From a bacterium (GTDB taxonomy: Bacteria > Moduliflexota > Moduliflexia > Moduliflexales > JAUQPW01): a DNA stretch of 51,042 bases. The DNA lies in NCBI GenBank assembly GCA_030550175.1, contig JAUQPW010000031.1, positions 1-51,042 on the forward strand, written 5' to 3'. Below, in pieces: positions 23,719-33,541 of the stretch (positions are counted from its first letter, which is position 1; each line of letters begins with the position of its first letter). The position numbers were made by a program, and so were the translations under genes. The notes beneath the pieces were generated by a model. The model saw only the letters and a program-made list of their open reading frames with translations. It was not told the origin of the DNA and searched no databases.

Positions 23719-24168
23719 TTACCCCTTGAGCTTCAGTTTCAAATATTCACCAATCAATATCGCCGCAGGATACAAAACCTCTTCCTCGGTCCGTGCATGT
23801 AATATCAATTTTTCGGCAAAGTGGGCATATTCTATCTTATTTTCTTTCTTTGCTACCTCCCTCAGATTCTCCAGTGCGCCCACAATCGCTTTGTGTTCTT
23901 CCAGCATCTGAGGAAGTTCCCTTTTCAGCTTATCCGTCATTGTTAGAACGTCCCTCATTTCCGGGGCGACCTTCCCTTCTGCCAGGACTATCAATAATCC
24001 AAGGGGTGGTAAGGCGTATTCTTCCTCTTTCATAAAATGAGGATGTAATACTCCTGCGACCGCTTTAGCGGCATCTCCAATCTTTCCACCTGCCTTAGTC
24101 GCTTTAACAAGGTCTGAGTGAAGCTCCTCATGTTCCTCTTTTAAGGGTTGGGGAATCTTGAATTCCAT
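23719..24168 (-). CDS. Hemerythrin HHE-domain protein
   Basis: A 149-aa four-helix protein starting at ATG 24168 (AGGAGATCAG just upstream). It has EEHEELHSDL near the N-terminus, HPHFMKEEEYALPP in helix two, MLEEHKAIVGAL in helix three and HARTEEEVLYPAA in helix four. These supply the His/Glu ligands of a di-iron centre that binds O2, NO or peroxide in the cytoplasm. It is first gene of a unit with the coiled-coil protein. Two enhancer-like motifs and a weak sigma-54-like sequence lie upstream. Confidence 0.88.
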   Translation of the reverse strand: MEFKIPQPLKEEHEELHSDLVKATKAGGKIGDAAKAVAGVLHPHFMKEEEYALPPLGLLIVLAEGKVAPEMRDVLTMTDKLKRELPQMLEEHKAIVGALENLREVAKKENKIEYAHFAEKLILHARTEEEVLYPAAILIGEYLKLKLKG

Positions 24169-24284
24169 AATCTGATCTCCTTTCATTTCATCATGGGGTT
24201 TAAATTCCTACAAGACGTAGATCTGATTGATACCATCCGAGTATATTGGGTTCTTTTATTGATGATTGTTCCCAAATAGGTTTT

Positions 24285-24299
24285 ACAATAATTGTACCA
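24285..24299 (-). promoter_or_regulatory. Weak sigma-54-like promoter of the hemerythrin gene
   Basis: Minus strand TGGTAC-AATTA-TTGT: -24 and spacing fit but the -12 GC is GT. Two enhancer-like motifs lie 100 and 160 bp upstream, which makes it worth listing. Confidence 0.4.
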
Positions 24300-24399
24300 G
24301 ACGTTTTTTTATTTCTCGAACTTTTATCCTATGTAATCAGCTTAGGGAATCTGATCTTTACCTCCAAACCAGGATTCTTAAACAGCAAAGTTTGTCTTT

Positions 24400-24416
24400 T
24401 GTCCTGATTTCTGACA
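24400..24416 (-). promoter_or_regulatory. Enhancer-like motif (copy 11)
   Basis: Minus strand TGTCAGAAATCAGGACA followed by AAAAG. It lies between the divergent hemerythrin and usp genes. Confidence 0.55.
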
Positions 24417-24457
24417 TTATTTGGTCTGTTTTTCAGATAAGATATTTCTAAAAGTAC

Positions 24458-24474
24458 TGTAAGATTTTAAGACA
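24458..24474 (+). promoter_or_regulatory. Enhancer-like motif (copy 12)
   Basis: TGTAAGATTTTAAGACA followed by AAAAA, the best representative of the TGTAAGATTTT subtype. It is 99 bp upstream of the usp sigma-54 promoter. Confidence 0.6.
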
Positions 24475-24572
24475 AAAAACACAAAAAAGCATCCAAGGAG
24501 ATCTTTACTTTTATTTTATTTAGTTTATAATAATGTTTATTACAACACCTTGCGCTATTTCGTTTTGAAATC

Positions 24573-24587
24573 TGGCATACCCATTGC
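24573..24587 (+). promoter_or_regulatory. Sigma-54 promoter of the USP gene
   Basis: TGGCAT-ACCCA-TTGC followed by GAT, exact spacing. It predicts a leader of about 235 nt. Confidence 0.72.
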
Positions 24588-24771
24588 GATAGCTTCTTAG
24601 ACAATGAGGAAGTGAAATCTTCTTTGAGGGTCATGACAAAAGTTACCCGGTCGAAAGATTGGACCTCAACCTTCTCACGTGGAGGATCTTAAATCTAATA
24701 AAAACTCCGGGGAATGTTTATTAAAACGAGAGTCTAGGGCGAAGACCTCTCATCCAGACAAAACAGAAAGT

Positions 24772-24814
24772 AGAAGATAGAGGACAACTTATCACCTAAC
24801 ACCTGCTATCTTCT
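24772..24814 (+). other. Leader hairpin before usp
   Basis: AGAAGATAG (24772-24780) and CTATCTTCT (24806-24814) are perfect complements, ending shortly before the ribosome binding site AAGGAGT. It may modulate translation or mRNA stability. Confidence 0.4.
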
Positions 24815-24833
24815 AAGCCTAAGGAGTATAGCT

Positions 24834-25769
24834 ATGTATCGATCTATCCTGGTACCCCTCGATGGTTCTACCTTTGCAGAACATGCTCTGCCCATAGCCC
24901 GCAGTATTGCACACAGGGCAGGTGCAACCCTTCACCTGGTTTCTGTACACATGCCTGTGGCCATAGGATATGTGGACGACCTGGCAACTTTAGATGACAG
25001 ATTAGAGGCTGAGAACAAAGCGCATGAGCGGGCGTATCTCGATGAAGTAATCAAACGCTTGGCAATGGATCCCAAAGTCCCTGTCACTTCTACGCTGGTT
25101 GAAGGGTGGGTTGGGCGGGTGGCCGAAGTACTACGGGATTATGTGATGGCTAAAAACATAGATCTGGTGGTAATGACCACCCATGGACGTAGCGCATTGA
25201 GTCGGTTCTGGCTGGGCAGCGTTGCCGATGAGTTGGTACGACAAGCACCGGTCCCCATCCTGTTGGTACGACCCAAGGAAGGGGAAGAAACTCCAGATAT
25301 TTCCCGGGATCAAATCTTCCAGCATATCCTGATTCCCCTGGACGGATCTACGCTGTCTGAAAAAATACTGGAGCCTGCTATAACTCTGGGTAGATTAACG
25401 CAGGCTGATTACACATTATTACGGGTTATAGAGTTGATGTTACCGGCTAACCTCTCACCCGAATATTCAGTTGGGGTTGATCAGCAGTTGTTAGAGCTCC
25501 TCCAGGTTGATGCCCGGCATTATCTGGAGGGAGTAGCTGAACGATTACGTGGGCGAATGCTTCAAGTTCAGACCAAGATAGTTTTCAACTATCAACCAGC
25601 TCTCGCTATCCTTGAAGAAGCCGAGAAGCAGAGGATTGACCTGATTGCCATGGAGACCCATGGTCATGGAGGTTTAACCCGATTGTTGGTAGGGAGTGTT
25701 GCCGACAAGGTGTTGCGGAGCGCTTCCGTGCCGGTGTTATTGCATCGTCCGCGTGATAAATCCTCATAA
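24834..25769 (+). CDS. Tandem universal stress protein
   Basis: A 311-aa protein with two UspA domains (start MYRSILVPLDGSTFAEHAL). Nucleotide-binding signatures are THGRSALSRFWLGS and METHGHGGLTRLLVGS. It is the closest relative of the proteins at 1174 and 17566. The ribosome binding site AAGGAGT is well placed. It is the first gene of a long plus-strand run and has a sigma-54 promoter with enhancer-like motifs. A Ca2+ antiporter gene follows after 63 bp and may be co-transcribed. Confidence 0.94.
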   Translation: MYRSILVPLDGSTFAEHALPIARSIAHRAGATLHLVSVHMPVAIGYVDDLATLDDRLEAENKAHERAYLDEVIKRLAMDPKVPVTSTLVEGWVGRVAEVLRDYVMAKNIDLVVMTTHGRSALSRFWLGSVADELVRQAPVPILLVRPKEGEETPDISRDQIFQHILIPLDGSTLSEKILEPAITLGRLTQADYTLLRVIELMLPANLSPEYSVGVDQQLLELLQVDARHYLEGVAERLRGRMLQVQTKIVFNYQPALAILEEAEKQRIDLIAMETHGHGGLTRLLVGSVADKVLRSASVPVLLHRPRDKSS

Positions 25770-25832
25770 TTGGGCTGAGGAAGTAAAGAACTGAGAAAGT
25801 CGGTTAAACCTAAATCTAAGGAAGAATAATCC

Positions 25833-26834
25833 ATGATTCTGGGGTTCCAATTTATAGTTTGTACTGCTCTCATATTCTTCTCCGGGGTGAAGCTTTCAAA
25901 GTACGGGGATATCATTGCCGAAAAAACAGGCTTGGGAAGAACTTGGATTGGGGTGATGTTGTTGGCCTCTGTCACTTCTTTACCCGAACTTATTACAGGA
26001 ATAAGCTCGGCTGCTATTTTTGGTCTTCCAGATATTGCAGTAGGAGATGTTTTAGGCAGTTGTCTGTTTAATATTCTCATTATTCCCATCCTTGATGGTC
26101 TAGGTGGCTCTCTACCCATCTCCACAAGGGCACACCACGGACACATACTTTCGGCAGGTTTTGGAATACTTTTGCTTGGGCTTGGAGGTATCAGTATTTT
26201 TGCCGGTGTAAGAGTTCCTTCCGTAGGTTGGATGGGTCTATATAGTTTGCTTTTTATTGCCATTTATCTGCTGGCCATGAGGATGATTTTCCTGCACGAA
26301 AAAAGGCGTATAGCTAAATTGGTCAAAGAGATGGCCGAAGAATTACAACATCAACATATCTCTAAATCAAGGGCTTATACTCTATTTACATTAAATGCCT
26401 TGATAATAGTAGGAGCGGCTACCTACCTGCCTCATCTGGGAGAGAGGATTGCTGAAATTACCGGTTTTGGTCAAACCTTTGTGGGGAGTATCCTTATAGC
26501 TGTATCCACTTCACTTCCTGAAGTGGTTGTTTCTCTGGCTGCCGTCAAAATCGGAGCTATAGATCTGGCGTTTGGAAACATTTTCGGAAGCAATCTCTTT
26601 AACCTTGGTGTTTTACTGACAATTGACGATATTCTTTATGCAAAAGGACCACTTCTTTCAAGTATATCAGGAAACCACATTTCTACCGCAATTTCTGCCA
26701 TGACCATGACGGCTATTGTAATTATTGGTTTGACTTATAAAACCACTAAGAAGCCTCTTTTTCTTGCTTGGGATTCCTGGGGTGTTTTAGGGGTTTATGT
26801 TATAAACACCTTTGTTTTATATGCCATGAGATAA
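25833..26834 (+). CDS. Calcium/cation antiporter (CaCA family)
   Basis: A 333-aa protein with about ten membrane segments in two inverted halves. The alpha repeats are SVTSLPELITGISSA with GDVLGSCLFN, and VSTSLPEVVVSLAAV with GNIFGSNLFN. Their acidic residues bind Ca2+/Na+ in NCX/YrbG-type exchangers. A charged cytoplasmic loop (residues about 150-180) separates the halves. It should exchange Ca2+ for Na+ or H+ across the inner membrane. It follows a USP gene and precedes nrfHA on the same strand. Confidence 0.93.
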   Translation: MILGFQFIVCTALIFFSGVKLSKYGDIIAEKTGLGRTWIGVMLLASVTSLPELITGISSAAIFGLPDIAVGDVLGSCLFNILIIPILDGLGGSLPISTRAHHGHILSAGFGILLLGLGGISIFAGVRVPSVGWMGLYSLLFIAIYLLAMRMIFLHEKRRIAKLVKEMAEELQHQHISKSRAYTLFTLNALIIVGAATYLPHLGERIAEITGFGQTFVGSILIAVSTSLPEVVVSLAAVKIGAIDLAFGNIFGSNLFNLGVLLTIDDILYAKGPLLSSISGNHISTAISAMTMTAIVIIGLTYKTTKKPLFLAWDSWGVLGVYVINTFVLYAMR

Positions 26835-26920
26835 AAAACTAAAACGGCTGGAAATTACTACGAATTGGCTACTTTATCTTCTCTGTTCCATTGAATTCAC
26901 AGAAGATTAGAGATCTATTA

Positions 26921-26945
26921 CGGTATATGGGCTCCGGTATATGGG
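26921..26945 (+). repeat. 11-bp direct repeat spanning the nrfH start
   Basis: CGGTATATGGG occurs at 26921-26931 and again at 26935-26945; the second copy contains the nrfH start codon. The first ATG leads to a short frame. No Shine-Dalgarno sequence is evident. It is a small tandem duplication at a translation start. Confidence 0.5.
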
Positions 26946-27405
26946 AAAATTCCTGAAAGGACCTACTCTGGAAGGAATCATTCTTGGGATGGCGATTGGC
27001 CTTATTACTGGGATAGGTGGTTATACCTTCCTCTATGCGAAGGGAACTTCCTATCTGACCAATAACCCTGAGGCCTGTGCAAATTGTCATATTATGCATG
27101 AGCATTATAATGGATGGATTAAATCAAGCCATCGGACTGTAGCGGTTTGCAATGACTGCCATACTCCTTCTGGTTTCTTCGAGAAGTATGCCACCAAGGC
27201 TTCCAATGGATTCTGGCACTCCCTAGCTTTTACGACCGGACGATTTCCAGAACCTCTACAAATCAAGCCCCATAATCTGGAGATTACTGAGAATGCTTGC
27301 AGGAAATGTCATCAAGACATTGTAGAAGCCATTGAAGGACCTTATCCAGGAAACATCAGGCTATCCTGCGTGCGTTGCCATAATTCGGTAGGACACCTGG
27401 AATGA
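26941..27405 (+). CDS. nrfH: Cytochrome c nitrite reductase small subunit (quinol dehydrogenase)
   Basis: A 154-aa NapC/NirT-family tetrahaem protein. One N-terminal membrane segment (residues 11-32) is followed by four CxxCH sites at 46-50, 70-74, 120-124 and 143-147. Met52 after the first site (CHIM) fits the unusual haem ligand of NrfH. It takes electrons from menaquinol and passes them to NrfA at the periplasmic face. nrfA follows after 39 bp. The start has no visible ribosome binding site and lies in a short direct repeat. Confidence 0.95.
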   Translation: MGKFLKGPTLEGIILGMAIGLITGIGGYTFLYAKGTSYLTNNPEACANCHIMHEHYNGWIKSSHRTVAVCNDCHTPSGFFEKYATKASNGFWHSLAFTTGRFPEPLQIKPHNLEITENACRKCHQDIVEAIEGPYPGNIRLSCVRCHNSVGHLE

Positions 27406-27444
27406 AAGGTCTGGAGTGGTAGAAATTTTTTGAGGTAAAAAAAA

Positions 27445-28854
27445 ATGGCCCAGATTCCCGACAATGCTTCTTTACCCGACAACCCTCAGCGTAGTTATCG
27501 TATTTTGTTGATTCTAATCACGGTGCTTGTAGCAGCTTTAGTTGCCGCAGGAGGGGTTGCGTTATTGGTTAATATCTTGGAGCGTAAACAGGAAGCAAAG
27601 AATCCGTTTTATCGGGTGGTTGAACTTACCGATGAGACGGAAGATCCTGCCCTTTGGGGCAAAAACTTCCCCATGCAATATGATGGTTACCTTCGCACGG
27701 TGGATCAGGTCCGCACAAGATTTGGTGGAAGCGAAGCCCTACCCCGAACCCCTACCGACGTGGATCCTCGTTCGGTGGTTGCGCAATCCCGATTAGAAGA
27801 AGACCCTCGCTTGAAGATAATGTGGGCTGGATACGCCTTTTCCAGGGATTTTCGGGAGGATCGGGGTCATGCCTACATGCTTGAGGATCAGACTTACACC
27901 GAACGTCAACGGGTGGCTTCGCAACCCGGAACCTGTCTTCACTGTCATGCGTCGGTTTACGTACCCTATAAGAGGCTTGGAGATGGTGATCTTATCAAAG
28001 GTTTTGAGAAGATGAATCAGATGCCTTATCCTGAAGCCAGGAAGCTGGTGAAGCATCCAGTCGCTTGTATCGATTGTCACGCACCTGATACCTTGCAACT
28101 CCGGGTGACGCGACCGGGGTTTATTGAAGGAATTCGTCTCCTCAAGGCATCTCAGGGTATTAAGGATTATGATGTAAACACCATGGCAACACGCCAGGAG
28201 ATGCGTACTTTTGTTTGTGGCCAGTGCCATGTCGAGTACTACTTCAAGGGACCGGAGAAGCGTCTGGTTTATCCGTGGGCCAGGGGGCTGAAGGTAGAGG
28301 AAATTCTGGCCTATTATGATGAAGAGAAAGTAAAGGATTGGATTCACGCCGATACAGGCGCAGAGGTACTCAAAGCGCAACACCCGGAGTTCGAGATGTG
28401 GAACCAGGGTATCCATGCACGTTCAGGAGTAGCCTGTGCTGACTGCCACATGCCTTACAAACGAGAAGGTGCCATGAAGATCAGTGACCACCATGTACGC
28501 AGTCCGCTTCTGAACATCCCTCGGGCCTGTCAGACCTGTCACAAATGGTCTGAAGCTGAACTCAAAGCACGGGTGGAAACTATTCAGGAGCGAACCTTCC
28601 AGATGCGTAACCTGGCCATGGATGCGTTGGTTGACCTGATTGGTGATATAAAGACGGCTCGCATGTCGGGTAAGAGCGATGCGGAATTGGGAGTTGCTCG
28701 AGATTTTCAACGCAAGGCCCAGTTTCTACTTGATTTTGTAGAAGCAGAAAACTCAACGGGCTTCCATGCCCCTCAAGAGGCAGTGCGGATTCTAGGCAAA
28801 TCGATTAACTTCTCTCGACAAGGACAGATCGCACTCCGGGATTTGGGTCATTAA
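27445..28854 (+). CDS. nrfA: Ammonia-forming cytochrome c nitrite reductase, CxxCH-type
   Basis: A 469-aa periplasmic pentahaem enzyme reducing nitrite to ammonium with six electrons. A membrane anchor or uncleaved signal lies at residues 19-44. Haem motifs are at 164-168, 208-212, 258-262, 331-335 and 362-366. The first, at the position of the catalytic haem, is CLHCH; classical NrfA has CxxCK there. CGQCHVEYYF, KAQHPEFEMW and GIHARSGVACADCH keep the calcium-site residues and catalytic His region. It pairs with nrfH and precedes a group 3b hydrogenase on the same strand. Confidence 0.95.
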   Translation: MAQIPDNASLPDNPQRSYRILLILITVLVAALVAAGGVALLVNILERKQEAKNPFYRVVELTDETEDPALWGKNFPMQYDGYLRTVDQVRTRFGGSEALPRTPTDVDPRSVVAQSRLEEDPRLKIMWAGYAFSRDFREDRGHAYMLEDQTYTERQRVASQPGTCLHCHASVYVPYKRLGDGDLIKGFEKMNQMPYPEARKLVKHPVACIDCHAPDTLQLRVTRPGFIEGIRLLKASQGIKDYDVNTMATRQEMRTFVCGQCHVEYYFKGPEKRLVYPWARGLKVEEILAYYDEEKVKDWIHADTGAEVLKAQHPEFEMWNQGIHARSGVACADCHMPYKREGAMKISDHHVRSPLLNIPRACQTCHKWSEAELKARVETIQERTFQMRNLAMDALVDLIGDIKTARMSGKSDAELGVARDFQRKAQFLLDFVEAENSTGFHAPQEAVRILGKSINFSRQGQIALRDLGH

Positions 28855-28910
28855 ATAGACAGAATATTAATTGCTAAATAAACCTGATATAATTATTATG
28901 TCAATTAAAC

Positions 28911-30011
28911 ATGCAGATCATAGATCGAAATTCATTGGATATTCTTTTTGATACGCTGAAGCGTCGAGGCTTTAACCTCGTTGGACCTACGATTCGTGAT
29001 GGAGCTATTGTGTATGATAGGTTAACCTCTACCGCTGATTTGCCTATTGGATGGACAGATGAACAAAATGGGGGTACTTATCGTCTCAAGAAGCGTGCTG
29101 ATGTAGCCGTCTTTGGTTATACCGTGGGTCCGCACTCGTGGAAAAAGCTGCTGTACCCGTCTGTTCAGCGCCTATGGCGAGCCAAGCGCGATGGGGAGAA
29201 CTTCCAGTTTATTACAGAGGACGAGGAAGTGTCCAAGTTTGCCTTTATTGGTGTTCGCTCCTGTGAGCTGCACGCCATAGCCATTCAAGATAAAGTTTTC
29301 ATAAATGGGAAATATATTGATCCGGTTTACAAATTGCGACGCGAGAATGTCTTTATCGTGACAGTCAACTGCGGAAAAGCCAGTGGTACATGTTTCTGTG
29401 TGTCGATGAATACAGGACCGAGAGCAACTTTCGGGTTCGATCTGGCTCTGACCGAAATTCTGGAAGATAATCACCATCGCTTTACAGTGGAAGTGGGTAC
29501 AGAACGGGGTGCGGAAATTCTCCGTGAGGTTCCACATAGAGAAGCGGATGAGGAAGAAAAGGCTAAGGTCGAGGACATTGTGGCGAAAACTGCCAGACAG
29601 ATGGGCAGGACTCTGGATACCACCGATATCAAAGATTTGCTTTATCGTAACTATGAACATCCTCGTTGGGACGAGGTGGCCAGTCGCTGTCTCACCTGTG
29701 GTAATTGCACCCTTGTGTGCCCGACCTGTTTTTGTACTACCGTAGAAGATGTTACCGACTTGACGGGAGAACATGCCGAACGCTGGCGGAAGTGGGATTC
29801 CTGTTTTACAATGGATTTCTCTTATATTCACGGTGGTAGCATCCGGTCCTCTTCGAAGGCTCGCTATCGTCAATGGATGACCCACAAATTGGCTACGTGG
29901 ATTGATCAGTTTGGCACTTCAGGTTGCGTCGGATGTGGACGGTGTATTACCTGGTGTCCTGTTGCCATTGACATTACAGAAGAGGTTCGTGCTATTCGTG
30001 GAAAGGAATAG
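28911..30011 (+). CDS. hydB: Group 3b [NiFe] hydrogenase beta subunit (4Fe-4S protein)
   Basis: A 366-aa protein matching the sulfhydrogenase beta subunit / anaerobic sulfite reductase A family. Two ferredoxin-type clusters lie near the C-terminus: [14 protein letters not shown] and [14 protein letters not shown] conserved [10 protein letters not shown] stretch lies near residue 117. It conducts electrons between the NAD(P)-binding gamma subunit and the delta/alpha core in the cytoplasm. It is first of the order beta, cNMP protein, gamma, delta, alpha, the hydBGDA arrangement of Pyrococcus with one extra gene. No Shine-Dalgarno sequence is obvious. Confidence 0.9.
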   Translation: MQIIDRNSLDILFDTLKRRGFNLVGPTIRDGAIVYDRLTSTADLPIGWTDEQNGGTYRLKKRADVAVFGYTVGPHSWKKLLYPSVQRLWRAKRDGENFQFITEDEEVSKFAFIGVRSCELHAIAIQDKVFINGKYIDPVYKLRRENVFIVTVNCGKASGTCFCVSMNTGPRATFGFDLALTEILEDNHHRFTVEVGTERGAEILREVPHREADEEEKAKVEDIVAKTARQMGRTLDTTDIKDLLYRNYEHPRWDEVASRCLTCGNCTLVCPTCFCTTVEDVTDLTGEHAERWRKWDSCFTMDFSYIHGGSIRSSSKARYRQWMTHKLATWIDQFGTSGCVGCGRCITWCPVAIDITEEVRAIRGKE

Positions 30012-30073
30012 AAAGCAAGGAGTTTGGAGCGTTAGGGATATCCCGCCCCAGGCTTCCAACTCCCGGTTATCCC

Positions 30074-30535
30074 ATGCAAACCCTTGAACCCATTTTAGTT
30101 GAGCATCCTTTCTTTAAAGATCTTGAACCTCGTTATCTTCAACTGATTATTGGATGTGCGTCCAATGTGCGCTTTGATTCCGGGCAGTTTATCTTCCGCG
30201 AAGGAGAAAAGGCCAACCAGTTTTACCTCCTGCGCCAGGGCAAAGTAGCGCTTGAGGTATTTTCTCCCGAACGAGGAGCCATCACCCTCCAGACTCTTGG
30301 AGAAGGTGAAGTCCTTGGTTGGTCCTGGCTCTTTCCACCCTATCGATGGCACTTCGATGCTCGAGTCCTTGAACCCCTGCGAGCTATTGCCTTCGATGGG
30401 GAATGCCTTCGTACCAAGTGTGAAGAGGACCACGACCTGGGTTATGAATTGGTGAAGCGAGTGGCCCATATTGTTATACAACGGCTCCAAGCTACCAGGT
30501 TGCAACTTTTGGATATCTATGGCCTTCATTCTTGA
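30074..30535 (+). CDS. Stand-alone cyclic-nucleotide-binding domain protein
   Basis: A 153-aa Crp-like sensor domain without the C-terminal [21 protein letters not shown] and [20 protein letters not shown] are typical, but the phosphate-binding cassette is weak ([19 protein letters not shown]). It lies between hydB and hydG, with 62 bp before it and 7 bp after it, so it is made with the hydrogenase. It may be an allosteric regulatory subunit; direct DNA binding is unlikely. Such genes are, to my recollection, common in bacterial group 3b operons. Confidence 0.85.
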   Translation: MQTLEPILVEHPFFKDLEPRYLQLIIGCASNVRFDSGQFIFREGEKANQFYLLRQGKVALEVFSPERGAITLQTLGEGEVLGWSWLFPPYRWHFDARVLEPLRAIAFDGECLRTKCEEDHDLGYELVKRVAHIVIQRLQATRLQLLDIYGLHS

Positions 30536-30542
30536 AAGATCG

Positions 30543-31418
30543 ATGACAACGACAAACCTTCCTGATCCGATGCTTCCAGATCTTTATCGCGTCCAACGGG
30601 TACGGCAAGAAACCCATGATACCTTCACGCTTGAACTTGAGCCAATGAGCGGTGGACAACAGGTAGCAGCGAAGGGGGTTTCATTTGCTGCCGGACAGTT
30701 CAATATGCTATATATATTTGGTGTAGGTGAGGTACCGATTTCTATTAGCGGTAATCCTACTCCACGTAAGGTGAGAGTCTCTCCACCCCGATTTGTACAT
30801 ACAACCCGTGCGGTCGGAACGGTGACGAAAGCTATGGGTAAACTAAAGCGGGGGGACGTACTAGGAGTACGTGGTCCCTTTGGGAGTCACTGGCCTATGG
30901 AAGAAGCGGTAGGGAAGGATATCGTTATGGTGGCAGGAGGTATTGGGTTGGCCCCCCTACGTCCGGCCTTATATCAATTCCTTTCTCAACGGGAAAACTA
31001 TAATAGGATCATTCTGCTTTATGGTACTCGCAGCCCTGCAGATATTCTTTACCGACGTGAACTCGAACAATGGCGGGCACGCTTCGATCTTGAGGTTCAG
31101 GTTACAGTGGATCAGGCTATGGGTGCCTGGCACGGTAACGTAGGTGTGGTTACAACACTCATTCCAAGGGTATCCTTTGACCCGTTAAGAACCATAGCAC
31201 TGATTTGTGGACCCGAGATTATGATGCGTTTCACGATTTTAGAACTTCAGAAGCGTGGTGTGGGAAAGGAAAATATTTTTATCTCTATGGAACGTAATAT
31301 GAAGTGTGCTATTGGCTTTTGCGGACATTGCCAGTTCGGACCTACTTTCATCTGTAAGGATGGTCCGGTGTTTCGCTATGACCGCATCCAAGAATGGTTT
31401 GGAAAACGGGAAATTTAA
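30543..31418 (+). CDS. hydG: Group 3b hydrogenase gamma subunit (FAD/NAD(P)-binding)
   Basis: A 291-aa ferredoxin-NADP reductase-like protein. ATG 30543, seven bases after the preceding stop, is chosen. The FAD-binding beta barrel ([20 protein letters not shown]) precedes the NAD(P) Rossmann part ([20 protein letters not shown]). The C-terminal [2Fe-2S] site is [15 protein letters not shown] with a further Cys (FICKDG). It exchanges electrons with NAD(P)H. It is followed 9 bp later by the delta subunit. Confidence 0.93.
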   Translation: MTTTNLPDPMLPDLYRVQRVRQETHDTFTLELEPMSGGQQVAAKGVSFAAGQFNMLYIFGVGEVPISISGNPTPRKVRVSPPRFVHTTRAVGTVTKAMGKLKRGDVLGVRGPFGSHWPMEEAVGKDIVMVAGGIGLAPLRPALYQFLSQRENYNRIILLYGTRSPADILYRRELEQWRARFDLEVQVTVDQAMGAWHGNVGVVTTLIPRVSFDPLRTIALICGPEIMMRFTILELQKRGVGKENIFISMERNMKCAIGFCGHCQFGPTFICKDGPVFRYDRIQEWFGKREI

Positions 31419-31427
31419 ACCACTTCT

Positions 31428-32207
31428 ATGACCCGAAAACGTAAACCAAAACTTGCTGTCTGGAAGTTCGCCTCCTGTGATGGTTGTCAGTTGAGCCTCC
31501 TCGATTGTGAAGATGAGCTGCTCACGGTGGTCGATGAGGTTGAGATTGCATACTTTCTTGAAGCGTCGCGGGCTGTGGTAAAAGGTCCTTATGATCTTTC
31601 CCTTGTCGAAGGCTCCATCACAACTCCCCTTGATGTCCGACGAATTCAACAGGTACGTCAGGCCTCAAAGTTTTTAGTTACAATCGGTGCATGTGCCACG
31701 GCTGGAGGCATTCAAGCCCTACGTAATTTTAAGGATATCAACGAGTTTATCTCTGTGGTATATGCCAGACCGGAATATATCGAAACACTTGATAAATCAA
31801 CACCCATTGCCAACCATGTTTTCGTTGACTTTGAGCTGCGTGGTTGCCCCATTAATAAAAGACAACTCATTGAGGTTATCAGTGCCTTCTTGCAGGGACG
31901 TAAGCCAAATACCCCCGCGCATAGCGTTTGCATAGAGTGCAAACTTCGTGGAACTGTTTGCGTGATGGTTGCCCATGGCACACCATGCCTTGGTCCCATA
32001 ACCCATACAGGTTGTGGTGCCATCTGTCCCTCCTACCATCGTGGCTGCTACGGATGCTTTGGGCCTATGGAGACGCCAAATACAGCTTCATTAAGCGCCT
32101 GGTGGAGTCGTCTGGGAGCGAAGGAACAAGATATTCTACGAGTCTTCCGTGGATTCAATGCCTACGCAGAAGCGTTCCGGAAGGAGAGTGAGGTTCATGA
32201 AAAGTAG
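31428..32207 (+). CDS. hydD: Group 3b hydrogenase delta (small) subunit
   Basis: A 259-aa small subunit of the 20-kDa NADH-quinone oxidoreductase/hydrogenase family. [13 protein letters not shown] supplies the first ligands of the proximal [4Fe-4S] cluster, with GACATAGG and GCPI further on. The Cys-rich stretch [11 protein letters not shown] to [18 protein letters not shown] supplies the other clusters. There is no Tat signal, consistent with a cytoplasmic group 3 enzyme. Its 3' end overlaps the alpha-subunit start by 11 bp. Confidence 0.94.
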   Translation: MTRKRKPKLAVWKFASCDGCQLSLLDCEDELLTVVDEVEIAYFLEASRAVVKGPYDLSLVEGSITTPLDVRRIQQVRQASKFLVTIGACATAGGIQALRNFKDINEFISVVYARPEYIETLDKSTPIANHVFVDFELRGCPINKRQLIEVISAFLQGRKPNTPAHSVCIECKLRGTVCVMVAHGTPCLGPITHTGCGAICPSYHRGCYGCFGPMETPNTASLSAWWSRLGAKEQDILRVFRGFNAYAEAFRKESEVHEK

Positions 32208-33507
32208 GACAATAAAAGTAAATTACCTTGCCCGGGTTGAAGGAGAAGGAGCCTTGTATGTAAAGATTAAGAATACCACCGTTGTAGATGTCAAATTAAA
32301 GATTTTCGAACCCCCACGCTTTTTTGAGGCGTTTTTGCGAGGGCGTGCTTTCACGGAAGCGCCGGATATTACAGCTCGTATCTGTGGTATCTGCCCTATC
32401 GCCTATCAGATGAGTGCTGTGCACGCCATGGAAGATGCTTTGGATGTTGTGGTCGACGGACAACTCCGTGCACTGCGGCGACTTATCTACTGCGGAGAGT
32501 GGATAGAAAGCCACTCGCTTCATGTCTACATGCTCCATGCCCCAGACTTCCTCGGCTATGAAAGTGCTATTCATATGGCCAGGGACTACCCCGAGATCGT
32601 CCAGCGTGGCTTGCAACTGAAAAAGGTTGGAAACGAAATTGTAACCCATCTCGGTGGACGAGAGATCCATCCCATCAATGTACGGGTCGGAGGATTCTAC
32701 AAGGTACCGACAAAGCAAGAACTGAAGCCGCTTGCAGAACGGCTCAAGTGGGCCCGAAATGCTGCCTTTGAAACAGTTCGCTGGACTGCAACCTTACCCT
32801 TCCCAGAATTTGAGCAGGACTATGAATTCGTCGCCCTTCAGCATCCTGAAGAATACCCCTTCAATGAAGGTCGGCTTGTTTCCAATAAGGGCCTAGATAT
32901 CGCTGTACGCGACTACGATGATTACTTTGTCGAAGAACATGTACCCCATTCCAATGCCCTGCATTCAGTACTCAAGGAACAAGGTTCAGATAATTTGACA
33001 GGTCGTCTTTACCTGGTCGGTCCGTTAGCTCGTTATAACCTGAATTTTCATCGTCTTTCTCCTCTGGCTCAGGATGCAGCTCGCTCAGCCGGACTTTCGC
33101 CTGTATGCCGTAATCCCTTTCAGAGTATCATCGTTCGTAGTGTAGAAATCCTCTACGCCTGCGATGAAGCCTTACGCCTTATTCAAGAATATGAACCGCC
33201 AGAAAAACCTGCGGTAGAGGTTCAACCGCGTGCCGCAACAGGGTATGGCTGTACAGAAGCACCCCGTGGCATTCTGTACCATCGCTATCGCATTGATGAC
33301 GACGGCACAATTCTCGACGCAAAAATTGTTCCACCAACCTCTCAGAATCAAAAAATTATCGAAAGGGATCTATATCAGTTTGTTTCAAAAAACATCGAAT
33401 TACCTAAACAAAAGCTCACACAGCAATGCGAACAAACCATACGTAACTACGATCCCTGTATTTCATGTGCAACGCATTTTTTGAAACTTAACATTGAGCA
33501 AGAATAA
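32197..33507 (+). CDS. hydA: Group 3b hydrogenase alpha (large, NiFe) subunit
   Basis: A 436-aa catalytic subunit. ATG 32197 is chosen because AAGGAGAGTG precedes it. Ni ligands are in RICGIC (Cys63, Cys66) and near the C-terminus in DPCISCATH (Cys421, Cys424); none is replaced by Sec. Nine residues (FLKLNIEQE) follow His427 and should be removed by the maturation protease encoded next. It evolves or oxidises H2 with NADP(H) and may reduce polysulfide. The three upstream hyd genes are tightly packed. Confidence 0.95.
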   Translation: MKSRTIKVNYLARVEGEGALYVKIKNTTVVDVKLKIFEPPRFFEAFLRGRAFTEAPDITARICGICPIAYQMSAVHAMEDALDVVVDGQLRALRRLIYCGEWIESHSLHVYMLHAPDFLGYESAIHMARDYPEIVQRGLQLKKVGNEIVTHLGGREIHPINVRVGGFYKVPTKQELKPLAERLKWARNAAFETVRWTATLPFPEFEQDYEFVALQHPEEYPFNEGRLVSNKGLDIAVRDYDDYFVEEHVPHSNALHSVLKEQGSDNLTGRLYLVGPLARYNLNFHRLSPLAQDAARSAGLSPVCRNPFQSIIVRSVEILYACDEALRLIQEYEPPEKPAVEVQPRAATGYGCTEAPRGILYHRYRIDDDGTILDAKIVPPTSQNQKIIERDLYQFVSKNIELPKQKLTQQCEQTIRNYDPCISCATHFLKLNIEQE

Positions 33508-33541
33508 GTAGGACAAATCCGGGTGAGGTTGTGAAAGGACC

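Noticed and set aside
27793..29885. Minus-strand frames of 200 codons and more opposite nrfA and hydB
   Set aside because: They lie opposite genes with unmistakable haem and iron-sulfur motifs and are His/Cys-poor, featureless sequence.
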